64,000 bases of DNA from Anaerolineae bacterium (lineage in GTDB: Bacteria; Chloroflexota; Anaerolineae; Promineifilales; Promineifilaceae): positions 62,001-126,000 of the forward strand of contig JAHDWK010000006.1 in the NCBI GenBank assembly GCA_023382655.1, in the 5' to 3' direction. The stretch's first letter is position 1. Each line of letters starts with the position of its first letter. The translations under genes and the position numbers were made by a program. Positions 25,453 to 35,146 of this stretch are shown here, one piece after another. The notes beneath the pieces were generated by a model that was not told the origin of the DNA, made no database searches, and saw nothing but the letters and a program-made list of their open reading frames with translations.

Positions 25453-26558
25453 CACAACTCAACCGTAAAAATAGAACCGCGTGGTGAATTAGGCTCCACA
25501 TAAATACGGCCGTCATGCGCCTCTACCACCATCTTGCAAAAAGCCAGCCCCAACCCCACCTGCGACACATCCCGTCGTTTGGCCGCCACAATCTTAAACT
25601 TATCAAAAATCGTTTCCTGGTGTTCTTCGGGGATGCCCGGCCCCCCGTCCAGCACTTGCAACTGCATCTGTCTGCCCGTGAAATCTGCTTCTGACCCTGG
25701 GTACATCACCCGCAGGGTGATTGTCCCCCCTGTTGGCGAAAACTTGATGGCATTGGTGAGCAAGTTATCCAACACCCGCCGCCACAGACTGGCATCCACC
25801 CTGAGCGTAGTTGATTGGGCGGGGAGTTCCAACCGCAGCGATAAATCTTTCAACTGGGCCATTTGCACAAAACTATCACGCACGGCCGTCACCAATTCAT
25901 TCATATCCACTTCCGAACGAGCCAGCATGAGACGGCCGTGTTCCATCTTCGCCATCATCAACATATCCGTCAGAAATCCACTCAAGCGCGCCGCTTCCCC
26001 TCGAATCGTAGACAGGGGCATCGAAGCCGCGCCCACTTCCATTTCCAACAGATCGCAAGAAATCAAAATGGCCGAGAGTGGACTGCGGATATCATGCACA
26101 ATCATATTAGACAGGTCTTGCCGCAGTTGCAGCGCCGTCTGCAATTCATCATGCCGCTGCTTAATGCGCAGCATGGAACGCACCCGCGCCCGCAGTTCCA
26201 ACCCGTTATACGGCTTATGCAAAAAGTCATCGGCCCCGGCCTCCAGCCCCCGCGCCAAATCCTGTTTACTGTCCAGCGCCGTCACCAAAATAATGGGCAC
26301 ATGCTGCCATTTAGGGTTGCGGCGCAGCCGTTCACACAGTTCAAACCCATCCATGCCCGGCATCATCACATCCAGCAAAATCACATCAGCGTCATCCTCA
26401 TCCAGATGCGCCAACGCCTCATACCCATCGGCGGCAAACGCCAGATCATACCCTTCGCGCAGCAACAACATCTCCATCGTCTGCCGGGCGCTTGGTTCAT
26501 CATCTACAATGAGAATTTGGGGAATTTCGTTAATGGTTCCTCTCTCCTGGTCACGCAT
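25452..26558 (-). CDS. Response regulator-histidine kinase fusion (REC-HisKA-HATPase)
   Basis: About 368 residues. REC at about 15-130 has acidic VDDE, phospho-Asp in ILLDVMMPG (near 62) and Lys in HKPY. HisKA has its His in MIVHDIRSPLSAIL (near 153). The HATPase has N-box NLLTNAIKF, DGGPGIP and GLGLAFCKMV. There is no DNA-binding output, so it likely receives phosphate from the kinase upstream and passes it on. The start is problematic: the only ATG/GTG candidates (26558/26561) lie inside an intergenic hairpin, while a strong SD (AGGAGAGAGG) sits just before an in-frame ATT at 26534. The gap to the upstream hybrid kinase is 14-17 bases. Confidence 0.87.
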   Translation of the reverse strand: MRDQERGTINEIPQILIVDDEPSARQTMEMLLLREGYDLAFAADGYEALAHLDEDDADVILLDVMMPGMDGFELCERLRRNPKWQHVPIILVTALDSKQDLARGLEAGADDFLHKPYNGLELRARVRSMLRIKQRHDELQTALQLRQDLSNMIVHDIRSPLSAILISCDLLEMEVGAASMPLSTIRGEAARLSGFLTDMLMMAKMEHGRLMLARSEVDMNELVTAVRDSFVQMAQLKDLSLRLELPAQSTTLRVDASLWRRVLDNLLTNAIKFSPTGGTITLRVMYPGSEADFTGRQMQLQVLDGGPGIPEEHQETIFDKFKIVAAKRRDVSQVGLGLAFCKMVVEAHDGRIYVEPNSPRGSIFTVEL

Positions 26559-26573
26559 CACGTCATGCGTGAC
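26550..26573. repeat. Intergenic hairpin, gtcacgcat word
   Basis: GTCACGCAT (26550-26558) and ATGCGTGAC (26565-26573) form a perfect 9-bp stem with a 6-base loop. It lies between two kinase genes and overlaps the apparent start codon of the downstream one. The word recurs at 32294-32315 and 63305-63337. Confidence 0.65.
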
Positions 26574-26575
26574 GC

Positions 26576-29500
26576 CTAAACGCCTGATAACTGTAACTCA
26601 ATGCGCTCCAACAATTCTTTCAAACTGACGGGTTTGCTCAGATAATCATTCGCGCCGGCCGCCAGACATTTTTCCTGGTCGCCGGGCATCGCCAGCGCCG
26701 TCACCGCAATAATGGGAATCTCTTTGAGAGTTGCGTCGGTACGAATTTCCCGAATGGCGTCCAGGCCATTCATTTTGGGCATCTGAATATCCATGAGAAT
26801 CAGGTCTGGTTTTTCCTGTTTAGCGCGTTCAATGGCGTCACGGCCGTTATGCACCACAATCATATCATAACCCTTTGCCACCAGGAAATTTGAAAAAGCA
26901 TGGATATTGGCCGCACTGTCTTCAGCCAACAAAATACGAGGACGGGTGGTGAATGTTTGGGGTGAAACAGCCGTTATCACAGAATCCAGGGAAGGTAACG
27001 GCCGTGTTTGCCCCCGGCTCACCTGCATCATCACCCGCTGCAAAGCCCGGTGGAACTGCTGGCGCGTCACCGGCTTCAACAAACTATCAGCCGCTCCCGC
27101 CGCCTGCGCATTCTCCCGCTCATCAATCACCGAAGCAAAAATCACCGGAATCTTGCGCGTCTCTGGGTTCCCCTTCAACCGCGCCAACACCTCCCACCCC
27201 GAAACATCCGGCAACAAAATATCCAGCACAATCACATCCGGTTTAATCAATTCTGCCTTCTCCACCACCCCGGCGCCCTCTTGCAGAACCACCACATCCA
27301 CACGCAGCTCATTAAAATAGCGCTTCATCTGCCCCACCGCCGCCGGTGAATCGTCCACTACCAACGCCAGCTTAAATATCCGTCGCATCCCCCCGTCTAG
27401 CTGTTGCACTTCCTCTAATGGTGTCAACTGATGCTCGCCCTGCTGCCAGGGGAACGAAATTGTAAAACGGCTGCCTTTGCCCATCTCGCTGTCCACCGAA
27501 ACCGTGCCGCCATGCAAATCCATCATGCGCTGTACTAAGGAAAGCCCCAGGCCTGTACCGCCATATTCCCGCGCCAGGCGGCTGTCTAGCTGCACAAACG
27601 GCTGGAACAGCCGCGCCAGATCCACTTCGGCAATACCAATACCCGTATCCCACACCGTCATGTGTACCGCGCCAACGGCCGTGTCCCCCACCACCTCCAG
27701 ACCAATTTCGCCCCCCTCCGGCGTAAACTTCACCGCATTCGCCAACAGGTTAACCAATATCTGCTTCAAGCGTCGTTCATCCGCCTGAATCATCGTCACC
27801 GCCCCATCAAAAGAAGTATGGATGGTCAGCCGTTTGTTATGGGCATTTTGCTTGATAATACGCAGACTGGCCTGGCAAATCATCTCCACCGGCACCGGCG
27901 TCAACTCTAGCTCCAACTTACCCGCTTCAATCTTGGACAGGTCTAAAATGTCGTTAATCAGCGCCAGCAAATGCCGCCCGCTCTCCTCAATACTGCGCAG
28001 CGACATGATCTGGTTTTCGTTGAGCGGCCCATACACTTCCTCCTGCAACGCCTCGGAGATACCCAAGACCGCATTCAACGGGGTACGCAACTCGTGGCTC
28101 ATACTCGCCAAAAACTCATCCTTCAAGCGGGCCGCATGGGCCAATTCCGCATTGGCCGCGCTGAGATCGGCAGTACGTTCGGCCACCCGCCGCGCCAACA
28201 GCGAACGTTCCGCCTCCAAAGCCATTTCCACCCGCGCTCGCTCGGCAATTTCCTGCTGCGCCTGAGAAAAGAGGCGCGCATTTTCAATGGCCGTCGCGGC
28301 CGGCGCGGCCAGGCGCGTGAGCAGTTTCAAATCTTCCTGATCAAAGAAGCCATCTTCCTTATTGATAGCTTCCAGGGCACCGGTGGTTTGCCCTTTAGCT
28401 TGCAGCGGCACACACAAAATCGAACGGGCCACAAAGCCGCTCTTTTCATCAAAATCACTGAAGTAGCGAGTATCTCGTTCGGTGTCGGGCACTAACACCG
28501 GCTCGCCATTTTGCACCACCCAACCAATGACCCCTTGCCCCAAAGCCAACCGCTGCCCCCTGACAAAGTTGGCTGCCAGGCCAGAGGCGGCGGCAAACAT
28601 CAGGTCCCCCGCTTCCTGGTCTACCAATACCACAGAGGCCGCTTCCACGCGCAGCAAACGCACCGTACTTTCGGTAATGACCGTCAGGGTTTCCGACAAA
28701 TCCAGGGTAGAGGAGATGGCCTGACTGATGGTGTTAAGAGTGGATAACTCTTCAGCTCGCTGCCGTACCTGCTCGTAAAGACGGGCGTTTTCGAAGGCGA
28801 TACCCGCCTGCCCGGCAAAGGCGGACAGGCGGGCGGACACTTCCGGCTGGTAAAAACCGGGATGGCTGTTGTTGAGCGCCAGAATGGCGATCACGTCGCC
28901 CTTGATGTTGATGGGCGCACCAGCCCAGGAGCGGACGTGGGGCGATTCGGCTGCATTCACCCACAGGTCAGACACGGCCGTGTTGGGGATAATCACCGGC
29001 TCTTTGGTGGCTAACAGTCGCTGCAAATTGGGAATGCGGCTGATGTTGAACCGCTGCGGCACACCCAGGCGAATATCCTGCCCATAACCGCGCGTCACGC
29101 CGATCTCAATTTCATCCCCATGCACCAGCATCACGTTGGCCGTATCATACGGCAGCACCCGCGCCATCTGGTCAAGCAAAATATCCAGCAACCGATCAAA
29201 ATCCAATACTGAACTCAGGGCGATGCCCACTTCACGCAACGCTTCCGCCAGTTGGCGTTGTTCATGTTCGGCCCGTTCAATGCGTTCACGTTCCGCAATT
29301 TCACGCTGTAACGTCTCATTTGCCTCGGCCTGGGCCGCCGCCATCATTTCCGCCTGGCGAAAAATAGAGATGATGCTGATGAGCAAACCTAAGAGAACCA
29401 CCAGGTAGCTGACCGCCTGGAAGACAAGAGCGACAACGGCCGTAGCCTCAAAAAAATTGTTGGCAAAGGCCAGAAATAAAAGTTGGCTACCATACATAAT

Positions 29501-30118
29501 AATCAGCGCCAGGATGAGGGAATACTCAAAGGTATCGGTATACCAGTGGCGTTTGTGCAGGTACCCCATCAGGGCGATGAGAAAGAATGTGGCGGCAACG
29601 GCCGTGGCTCGCTGTCCACCGGCAAAATCTGTGGTACCGGCCAGCCCGGCGATGACGGCAAAACAGGCGACATTGAGCAGCAGCACGGCCGTGCCCACCA
29701 GCCAGGCCCGTCGCGTCACAGGCCGCCATCCCGCACTGTGCATCCAAACCAACCAGCTCCCGGCCAGAAATATCGCCAGAAAAACAGCCGCCGCCTGCCA
29801 CACCGCAAATGGAGGCGTTACCCGATCATCTGTTAAGGACCACCACAACACGGCCAGATAATAAGCGCCTAATAAACCGGCGCCACCATAACCTATACCA
29901 ATGAATAGATACACCGCATCATGCCGGGTATAGAAACGCGCCAATGCCAGCACGGCCACAAACAAAGCCAGATTGACGCTCACAAAAGCCCATAACACAT
30001 GCACCGCCCCCGATGGCTGCCACGTTACCACTGCCAGCAGCAGTCGAACCGCCAACATGACCAATACGGCTGCCAGATAAGTTAATCGTTTTGCGCGCAC
30101 AGAATGGTTATTTTGCAT
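26576..30118 (-). CDS. Membrane hybrid sensor histidine kinase (7TM-GAF-GAF-HisKA-HATPase-REC-REC)
   Basis: A 1180-residue protein. About seven N-terminal membrane helices (10-245) are followed by a coiled coil (AEANETLQREIAERERIERA) and two GAF domains (about 285-440 and 460-610). HisKA has its His near 674 (SMSHELRTPLNAVLG). The HATPase contains NLLANAVKFTPEGG and DTGIGIAE. Two receiver domains follow, with phospho-Asp in VIVLDILLPD (near 967) and LILMDIQMPK (near 1106). It is first in a three-gene minus-strand operon with the REC-kinase and the esterase. The paired layout (multi-sensor kinase, then REC-kinase) recurs at 51797-54952. The signal is unknown; the 7TM region suggests membrane or small-ligand sensing. 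Confidence 0.9.
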   Translation of the reverse strand: MQNNHSVRAKRLTYLAAVLVMLAVRLLLAVVTWQPSGAVHVLWAFVSVNLALFVAVLALARFYTRHDAVYLFIGIGYGGAGLLGAYYLAVLWWSLTDDRVTPPFAVWQAAAVFLAIFLAGSWLVWMHSAGWRPVTRRAWLVGTAVLLLNVACFAVIAGLAGTTDFAGGQRATAVAATFFLIALMGYLHKRHWYTDTFEYSLILALIIMYGSQLLFLAFANNFFEATAVVALVFQAVSYLVVLLGLLISIISIFRQAEMMAAAQAEANETLQREIAERERIERAEHEQRQLAEALREVGIALSSVLDFDRLLDILLDQMARVLPYDTANVMLVHGDEIEIGVTRGYGQDIRLGVPQRFNISRIPNLQRLLATKEPVIIPNTAVSDLWVNAAESPHVRSWAGAPINIKGDVIAILALNNSHPGFYQPEVSARLSAFAGQAGIAFENARLYEQVRQRAEELSTLNTISQAISSTLDLSETLTVITESTVRLLRVEAASVVLVDQEAGDLMFAAASGLAANFVRGQRLALGQGVIGWVVQNGEPVLVPDTERDTRYFSDFDEKSGFVARSILCVPLQAKGQTTGALEAINKEDGFFDQEDLKLLTRLAAPAATAIENARLFSQAQQEIAERARVEMALEAERSLLARRVAERTADLSAANAELAHAARLKDEFLASMSHELRTPLNAVLGISEALQEEVYGPLNENQIMSLRSIEESGRHLLALINDILDLSKIEAGKLELELTPVPVEMICQASLRIIKQNAHNKRLTIHTSFDGAVTMIQADERRLKQILVNLLANAVKFTPEGGEIGLEVVGDTAVGAVHMTVWDTGIGIAEVDLARLFQPFVQLDSRLAREYGGTGLGLSLVQRMMDLHGGTVSVDSEMGKGSRFTISFPWQQGEHQLTPLEEVQQLDGGMRRIFKLALVVDDSPAAVGQMKRYFNELRVDVVVLQEGAGVVEKAELIKPDVIVLDILLPDVSGWEVLARLKGNPETRKIPVIFASVIDERENAQAAGAADSLLKPVTRQQFHRALQRVMMQVSRGQTRPLPSLDSVITAVSPQTFTTRPRILLAEDSAANIHAFSNFLVAKGYDMIVVHNGRDAIERAKQEKPDLILMDIQMPKMNGLDAIREIRTDATLKEIPIIAVTALAMPGDQEKCLAAGANDYLSKPVSLKELLERIELQLSGV

Positions 30119-30270
30119 ATCTTTTCGCTGAAGCTCGTGACTGTTTTGACCGGAGTGTGTGGCAGGGGGGCAGTACGGCCGTCACCATGTTTTGCAGATG
30201 GTACTCAGGCAATGATAGAACGTTTATCCCTCGTTGGTACTATATGTAGCATCGGTTAGAATGTGTACCC

Positions 30271-31599
30271 ATGCGCAAAAGTATACCGTTGCTTCTCATT
30301 GTCATCACCTATCTTGGCCTGGGCATCCTGTACATCCGGCAGACGCCGGCCTGGCAAAGTCCCGATGAACCGGCGCATTATAACTACGTGCGGCAGTTAG
30401 CAGACGGCCGTTTACCCGTCATGGAATGGGGTGATTATGACGAAGCCTACCGCAACGAGGTGGTCAGTTCCCGCTTTGCGCCGCAATATGACATCACGCC
30501 CATCACCTATGAAGATTGGCAACCACCGCTTTATTATCTGTTGCAAACACCCGTTTTCCTGCTCACAAGTGGCTCGCTGACGGCCATGCGGTTCATTTCG
30601 TTGATTCTGGGGGCTGGTGTGGTGATACTGGCTTATGCCATCGCCCGGCTACTGCTGCCGCAACAAGAATGGGTGGCCTGGAGTACGGCCGTGCTGGTGG
30701 CCTTCATGCCCCAACACCTTTCCATGATGGCTTCCACCAACAACGACGCCCTGGCCGAACTACTGATCGCTGCCAATCTGCTGCTGCTGCTCAAATGGAC
30801 ACGTCAGCCAGAGGCCACCCGCCGGCTCTGGTGGCTGGGGCTGCTGTTAGGACTGGGGTTCCTCACCAAAGGCACGGTTTACCTGATGGCGCCCGTCATT
30901 GCGGTCGCCCTCGTCTGGCCAGGCTGGCGGCATTGGGGGCAGATTGCCCGGAATGGAGTGCGTGTGTTTGCCCCAGCGTTTCTGCTGGGGGCGCTGTGGT
31001 GGGGGCGAAATATGGCCGTTTACGGCGGTTTGGACATTTTGGGCAAGACCCGGCATGATGCGGTGGTGGTAGGCCAGATTCGCACCACCGAATGGATCGC
31101 CCAATACGGTTTGGCAGGCACGGTTTCCCGTTTTTTACAGACCACGTTCAACAGCTTTTGGGGGCAGTTTGGTTGGATGGCGGTACCCATGCCACCATGG
31201 GTTTATTGGCTGCTGCTGGTATTAGTGGTCACGGCCGTGACCGGTCTGTTCCTGGCCCCCTTTGTCTGGCCCTCTAACCAAAGTGAGCCGAACGGCTGGT
31301 TGCGTCGCCTACCCATTTCCAATCTCCAATTCACCATCCTGGCGCTGCTCATGTTGCTCACAGTGGTCTTGCATGTGGGTTATAACCTGACCTTTGTGCA
31401 GCATCAGGGCCGGTACCTCTTTCCGGCGCTCATTCCGCTGGCATTGGGAACGGCCGTGGGCCTGGGCGCCTGGGCCGTGATCATGGCTGAAAAAGTGCGC
31501 CAGCCTCACCTGCCTTATATGCTGCCCGTCGGGTTAGGACTGGCGCTTGTCCTCCTCGATCTGGTGGCGCTTTACCGGTATATCATTCCCAATTTGTAG
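30271..31599 (+). CDS. Polytopic membrane glycosyltransferase-like protein (DUF2142/GT39-type)
   Basis: A 442-residue protein with about ten hydrophobic helices. A GT-C-like first loop carries the acidic motif QSPDEPAHYNYVRQLADG soon after TM1, where GT-C enzymes place their catalytic acidic residue. LPLL-type helices and YNLTFVQHQGRYLFPALIPLALG near the C-terminus resemble DUF2142 and PMT family proteins. The likely role is transfer of a sugar from a lipid-linked donor at the outer membrane face. The substrate is unknown. It is divergent from the hybrid kinase. Its TAG stop overlaps the first base of a hairpin. Confidence 0.75.
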   Translation: MRKSIPLLLIVITYLGLGILYIRQTPAWQSPDEPAHYNYVRQLADGRLPVMEWGDYDEAYRNEVVSSRFAPQYDITPITYEDWQPPLYYLLQTPVFLLTSGSLTAMRFISLILGAGVVILAYAIARLLLPQQEWVAWSTAVLVAFMPQHLSMMASTNNDALAELLIAANLLLLLKWTRQPEATRRLWWLGLLLGLGFLTKGTVYLMAPVIAVALVWPGWRHWGQIARNGVRVFAPAFLLGALWWGRNMAVYGGLDILGKTRHDAVVVGQIRTTEWIAQYGLAGTVSRFLQTTFNSFWGQFGWMAVPMPPWVYWLLLVLVVTAVTGLFLAPFVWPSNQSEPNGWLRRLPISNLQFTILALLMLLTVVLHVGYNLTFVQHQGRYLFPALIPLALGTAVGLGAWAVIMAEKVRQPHLPYMLPVGLGLALVLLDLVALYRYIIPNL

Positions 31600-31620
31600 G
31601 GCGATTTGAAAAATCGCCCT
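31598..31620 (+). terminator. Hairpin agggcgattt/aaatcgccct at the gene end
   Basis: AGGGCGATTT (31598-31607) and AAATCGCCCT (31611-31620) form a perfect 10-bp stem with a 3-base loop, beginning inside the TAG stop of the preceding gene. A degenerate copy lies at 37825-37841. There is no long T-run, so it may be a repeat element rather than a strong terminator. Confidence 0.6.
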
Positions 31621-31635
31621 GCCGGACAGAACCAT

Positions 31636-32310
31636 ATGACTGAATCAATAAATGACTTCAACCTTTCTTTTGACGAGGAAACATGGGCGCAGTTACCGGC
31701 GCTGCTGGCGCATTTGCCGGAGCCAGTACACCTGGTAGTTTGGGGAGACGAAAGCAGCCCCAGAGAGGCAGAAGCGATCCGGCTGTGCCAGACATTGGCC
31801 GATCATTTTGATCCCATCACCAGTGAGCAGCGCCCGCGCCGGCCGAATTACGATTATTGGCCGGTGATTGGCGTGATGCACGCTGTGATGCGCGGCACGG
31901 CCGTGACCCACGAAGATTGCGGCATTCGGTTGATTGGCCTGCCCCATGGCTATGCCATGACCGTTTTGATTGCCGCTATCCAGGCCGTCGCTTTTCGCGG
32001 CATGACCTCCGAGGCGCTGACCCGTATTCAACTGAGCAAGTTGGAACAGGAAGTCCGCGCCGAATTGATCACCGCCCCCGATAATGAAGCGGGCGTGATG
32101 ATGGCCCACCCCCTGACGAATATGGCCGCCGCCAGCCCCCACATGCGCGTCTTTGTGATCATGGCCGACCAGTTCCCGGTGATTGTGGAACGGTATTCAG
32201 TGAACTATTTGCCGCATACGGTGCTGAACGGCCGTGTCCACATCGAAGGCGTCGTCGGTGAAAAGGAAATTTTGGAGCATATGGCGATGGCCGTGATGCG
32301 TGATACGTGA
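31636..32310 (+). CDS. Thioredoxin/glutaredoxin-fold protein lacking both CxxC motifs
   Basis: A 224-residue protein whose layout resembles the two-domain protein disulfide oxidoreductase/glutaredoxin-like family. The first half (PVHLVVWGDESSPREAEAIR) aligns with the usual PVxLxxFxxxxCPYC region. The second half ends with FPVIVERYSVNYLPHTVLNG, like the cis-Pro segment FPELAxRYxVxGVPxTV. Neither half has the redox CxxC; the first site reads DESSPRE. It contains only one Cys (HEDCGIRL). It is probably not a dithiol oxidoreductase and may be a structural or binding derivative. ATG 31636 is chosen because the longer frame would begin inside the hairpin. Family assignment is by pattern only. Confidence 0.55.
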   Translation: MTESINDFNLSFDEETWAQLPALLAHLPEPVHLVVWGDESSPREAEAIRLCQTLADHFDPITSEQRPRRPNYDYWPVIGVMHAVMRGTAVTHEDCGIRLIGLPHGYAMTVLIAAIQAVAFRGMTSEALTRIQLSKLEQEVRAELITAPDNEAGVMMAHPLTNMAAASPHMRVFVIMADQFPVIVERYSVNYLPHTVLNGRVHIEGVVGEKEILEHMAMAVMRDT

Positions 32311-32348
32311 TGCGTTAGAATAGGTGGAGAATAACCTGGAGGAAAAAG

Positions 32349-32410
32349 CAATTGGGTAATTAGGTAATTGGCGACTTCAGCAATTGCTCAATTACCTGAT
32401 TACCCGATTG
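32349..32410. repeat. Intergenic self-complementary element, aattgggtaatta word
   Basis: CAATTGGGTAATTAGGTAATTG (two halves, 32349-32370) faces CAATTGCTCAATTACCTGATTACCCGATTG (32381-32410), an imperfect inverted repeat. It occupies most of the 113-base gap before the lipid kinase gene. The gap begins with the GTGATGCGTGATACG word shared with 26550-26573 and 63305-63337. Confidence 0.65.
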
Positions 32411-32423
32411 CCCCACACAACCC

Positions 32424-33329
32424 ATGCGTGCAAAAGTTATCTTAAATCCTTATGCAGACAACGGCCGGGGGCGGCAATATCAGGCGTTGATTGAAACGGC
32501 CGCACAACCCTTTGGCGGCATTGAAATTGCCCTGACGGAATATCCAGGGCACGGCCGTGAACTGGCCCGCCAATTCGCCAACGAAGGTTACGATTTGGTC
32601 GCGGCCGCCGGTGGTGACGGCACCATCAGTGATGTGGTCAACGGGCTTGTGTTGGGCGACAAGGCCACCACTCGCCTGGGCATCATCCCCATTGGCTCTG
32701 GCAATGATCTGGCCTGGTCATTGGGCATAGCGAGTGAGGTGGATACGGCCGTGCGCACCCTCTTCACCGGCCAACCACGTACCATTGACCTGGCGCGAGT
32801 AGAGGATGATCACGGCCGTTACCGCATCTTTGATAACAACATGGGCATCGGCTTCGATGCTACCGTTGTTGTTGAAGCGGAAAACATCACCCGCATCCAC
32901 GGATTTGGCATGTATTTGCTGGCTACCTTGCGCACCATCGCCTTTTACTATGATAAACCGCTGCTGGAAATGCAGTTTGACGATCAACGCCTCACGCAGG
33001 AATCCCTCTTCCTGGCCTTTGGCGTGGGGCCACGTGGCGGTGGCGGCTTTCTGCTCACCCCCAACGCCCGCCATGATGACAATCTGGTGGATACCTGTCT
33101 GGTGAACCCGGTGGGCCGTCTGACCATGCTGTTGATGCTGCTGCGCGTGAAAAAAGGCACACACGGCAACCACACGGCCGTTACTCTGCGCCAAAACCGG
33201 CGCATCACCGTCCGCGCCGACCGCCCCATGCCCATCCACGCCGACGGTGAAGTCTTCGCCTACACCAAAGATAATGTGCGCCAGGTCACCGTCACCAGTT
33301 TACCGGCAGCGATAGATGTGATGGTATAA
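32424..33329 (+). CDS. Diacylglycerol/sphingosine kinase-family lipid kinase
   Basis: A 301-residue DagK/YegS-type kinase. The N-terminal NPYADNGRG has the family's NP-x-(G) phosphate-binding feature. GGDGT (about 63-67) is the nucleotide-binding signature, and IPIGSGNDLAWSLGI follows. The C-terminal beta-sandwich contains GIGFDATVV and PMPIHADGEVF. It likely phosphorylates a diacylglycerol-like or polyprenol-like lipid at the membrane. No SD is visible; the ATG comes shortly after the intergenic repeat. It ends 17 bases before the next gene, so the two are probably cotranscribed. Confidence 0.88.
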   Translation: MRAKVILNPYADNGRGRQYQALIETAAQPFGGIEIALTEYPGHGRELARQFANEGYDLVAAAGGDGTISDVVNGLVLGDKATTRLGIIPIGSGNDLAWSLGIASEVDTAVRTLFTGQPRTIDLARVEDDHGRYRIFDNNMGIGFDATVVVEAENITRIHGFGMYLLATLRTIAFYYDKPLLEMQFDDQRLTQESLFLAFGVGPRGGGGFLLTPNARHDDNLVDTCLVNPVGRLTMLLMLLRVKKGTHGNHTAVTLRQNRRITVRADRPMPIHADGEVFAYTKDNVRQVTVTSLPAAIDVMV

Positions 33330-33346
33330 ACACAACAAATCAAGCT

Positions 33347-35038
33347 ATGCATTCATTAACCCAGGCTTTACAAGAACACGAACTGATTGTGCTGCGCGTC
33401 ATTGGCGAATGGTGGGACCTGGATTTGACCGGGTCGGGCAAAGCCGCCTGCGTAAAGGAGTTGGCGGCTGCTTTGAGCCAGTTGAATTTTCCAGAGGAAG
33501 TTGGTTATCTGCCGCCGGAAGAAGCCAGCGGCATCCAGACGTTGGTGCAGGCCGGGGGCCGTATGCCGGTAGCCGCCTTTGCCCGCGATTTTGGTGATGT
33601 GCGCCTGATGGGGCCGGGGCGGCTGGAACGGGAAGAACCCTGGTTCGACCCGGAAAACGCAGCCGAGGCGTTGTGGTATCGTGGTTTTTTGTACCGGGGT
33701 TTTGACGAAACGGCCGAAGGTGTTATCGAGTTTTACTACCTGCCGGATGAGTTGATGTCCCAGTTCCCCAAACCGGGGAAAAAGGGTACAGCCGCTGCCG
33801 CAGGCTCAACGCTGGCTGTAACCGCCCCTGCCTCTGTCACACCTGAATCTGCGCCGACCCTGCTGCCCTTGCCGCTCACCCTCACCCCACCGCCCGATGT
33901 CACCAATGCGGTTGATGACATGACTACGCTCATCACGCTGGCGCAGCAAGATGGCTTGCAGGCTGGCCTGCTCGACGAGACTACTCCCTTTCTGCTCAAC
34001 CCCACCCCGGAACGCCGCTCACTGTTACTCAATCTGGCAACGGAAATGGAACTGCTGGCGCTGCAAGAGAACCGGTTACGGCCGTTGCCCACGGCCGTCT
34101 CCTGGCTGAAAAAGAGCCGCGAGGCGCAACTGCGCGCCCTGGCCGAAGCGTGGAGCAGCAGCAGTTGGAATGAACTGAGCCGCACCCCTGGCCTGCGCGG
34201 CGAAGGTGACCAATGGCAAAATGACCCCATCCTGGCGCGCACGGCGCTGCTGGATGCACTGCCGCGCACACCAGAGTGGTATCGTCTGGATGATCTGGTG
34301 GCGACTATCAAAGCTAATGACCCGGATTTTCAACGGCCAGATGGCAACTACGACACCTGGTATGTGCGTGACCTGGCCAGCAACCAATACCTGAACGGCT
34401 TTGAAAGTTGGGAACGGGTGGAGGGGCGGCTGCTACGCTATCTGGTGCAGGCGCCGCTGGTGTGGCTGGGACTGGCGGTAACAATTGTGCCCGAAAACCA
34501 TCCCGCGTTCACCCTCACTGACCGCGCCATCGAATGGCTCAACGGCGTCCCGGCCGAAAACCATGAAGTCTCGTCTCCCTTAATTGTGCAACCCGACGCC
34601 ATCATCCTGGCCCCGGCCAACGCCAACCGCTACCACCGCTTCCAGGTAGGCCGCATCAGCGAGATGCTGCCCGCGCAGGCGGGCAAACCGTACCAGTACC
34701 GGCTGACGCCCACGTCGCTGGCGCGGGCGCAAAAACAGGGCATTTCGCCGGAGCGTATTGTGCAATTTTTAGAGGATGTGGCCGGCGGGCTGCCCACCAG
34801 CATCAAACGCGCCATCGTCCGTTGGGGCGAAAAGGGGATGGAGGGACGATTGGAAACGGCCGTCGTCCTGCGTGTGCGTGACGCCGCTATCCTGGACACC
34901 CTGCGCCAGAACCCCAAAACCCGCGATTACCTGGGCGAAAGCCTGGGTGACCTGGCGGTAGCTGTGCCCACCGCTCATTGGGAATCCCTGCGCGCCGCCG
35001 TTGCCCAATTAGGGCTGCTGCTGGATGTAAACTGGTAG
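33347..35038 (+). CDS. Helicase-associated (Helicase_C_3/XPB-like) domain protein without a helicase core
   Basis: A 563-residue protein. The C-terminal ~180 residues (LIVQPDAIILAPANANRYHR, then RLTPTSLARAQKQGISPERI and VQFLEDVAGGLPTSIKRAIV) match the XPB/Ssl2-like domain found at the N-terminus of actinobacterial and chloroflexal helicases. No Walker A or DExH motif is present. The N-terminal half is helical with a Pro/Thr/Ala-rich linker at about 145-190. It may be a DNA-binding partner of a helicase encoded elsewhere. The function is unknown. Confidence 0.65.
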   Translation: MHSLTQALQEHELIVLRVIGEWWDLDLTGSGKAACVKELAAALSQLNFPEEVGYLPPEEASGIQTLVQAGGRMPVAAFARDFGDVRLMGPGRLEREEPWFDPENAAEALWYRGFLYRGFDETAEGVIEFYYLPDELMSQFPKPGKKGTAAAAGSTLAVTAPASVTPESAPTLLPLPLTLTPPPDVTNAVDDMTTLITLAQQDGLQAGLLDETTPFLLNPTPERRSLLLNLATEMELLALQENRLRPLPTAVSWLKKSREAQLRALAEAWSSSSWNELSRTPGLRGEGDQWQNDPILARTALLDALPRTPEWYRLDDLVATIKANDPDFQRPDGNYDTWYVRDLASNQYLNGFESWERVEGRLLRYLVQAPLVWLGLAVTIVPENHPAFTLTDRAIEWLNGVPAENHEVSSPLIVQPDAIILAPANANRYHRFQVGRISEMLPAQAGKPYQYRLTPTSLARAQKQGISPERIVQFLEDVAGGLPTSIKRAIVRWGEKGMEGRLETAVVLRVRDAAILDTLRQNPKTRDYLGESLGDLAVAVPTAHWESLRAAVAQLGLLLDVNW

Positions 35039-35146
35039 CCTGTATTCGATGCTCCATCGGCTAACCACAATCGGTAATTCTTTGGTAATCCCCCCGTAAG
35101 CACTATGTAGGCGGCCTCCACTATCATCCAGGTGGAGGTATAAAAA

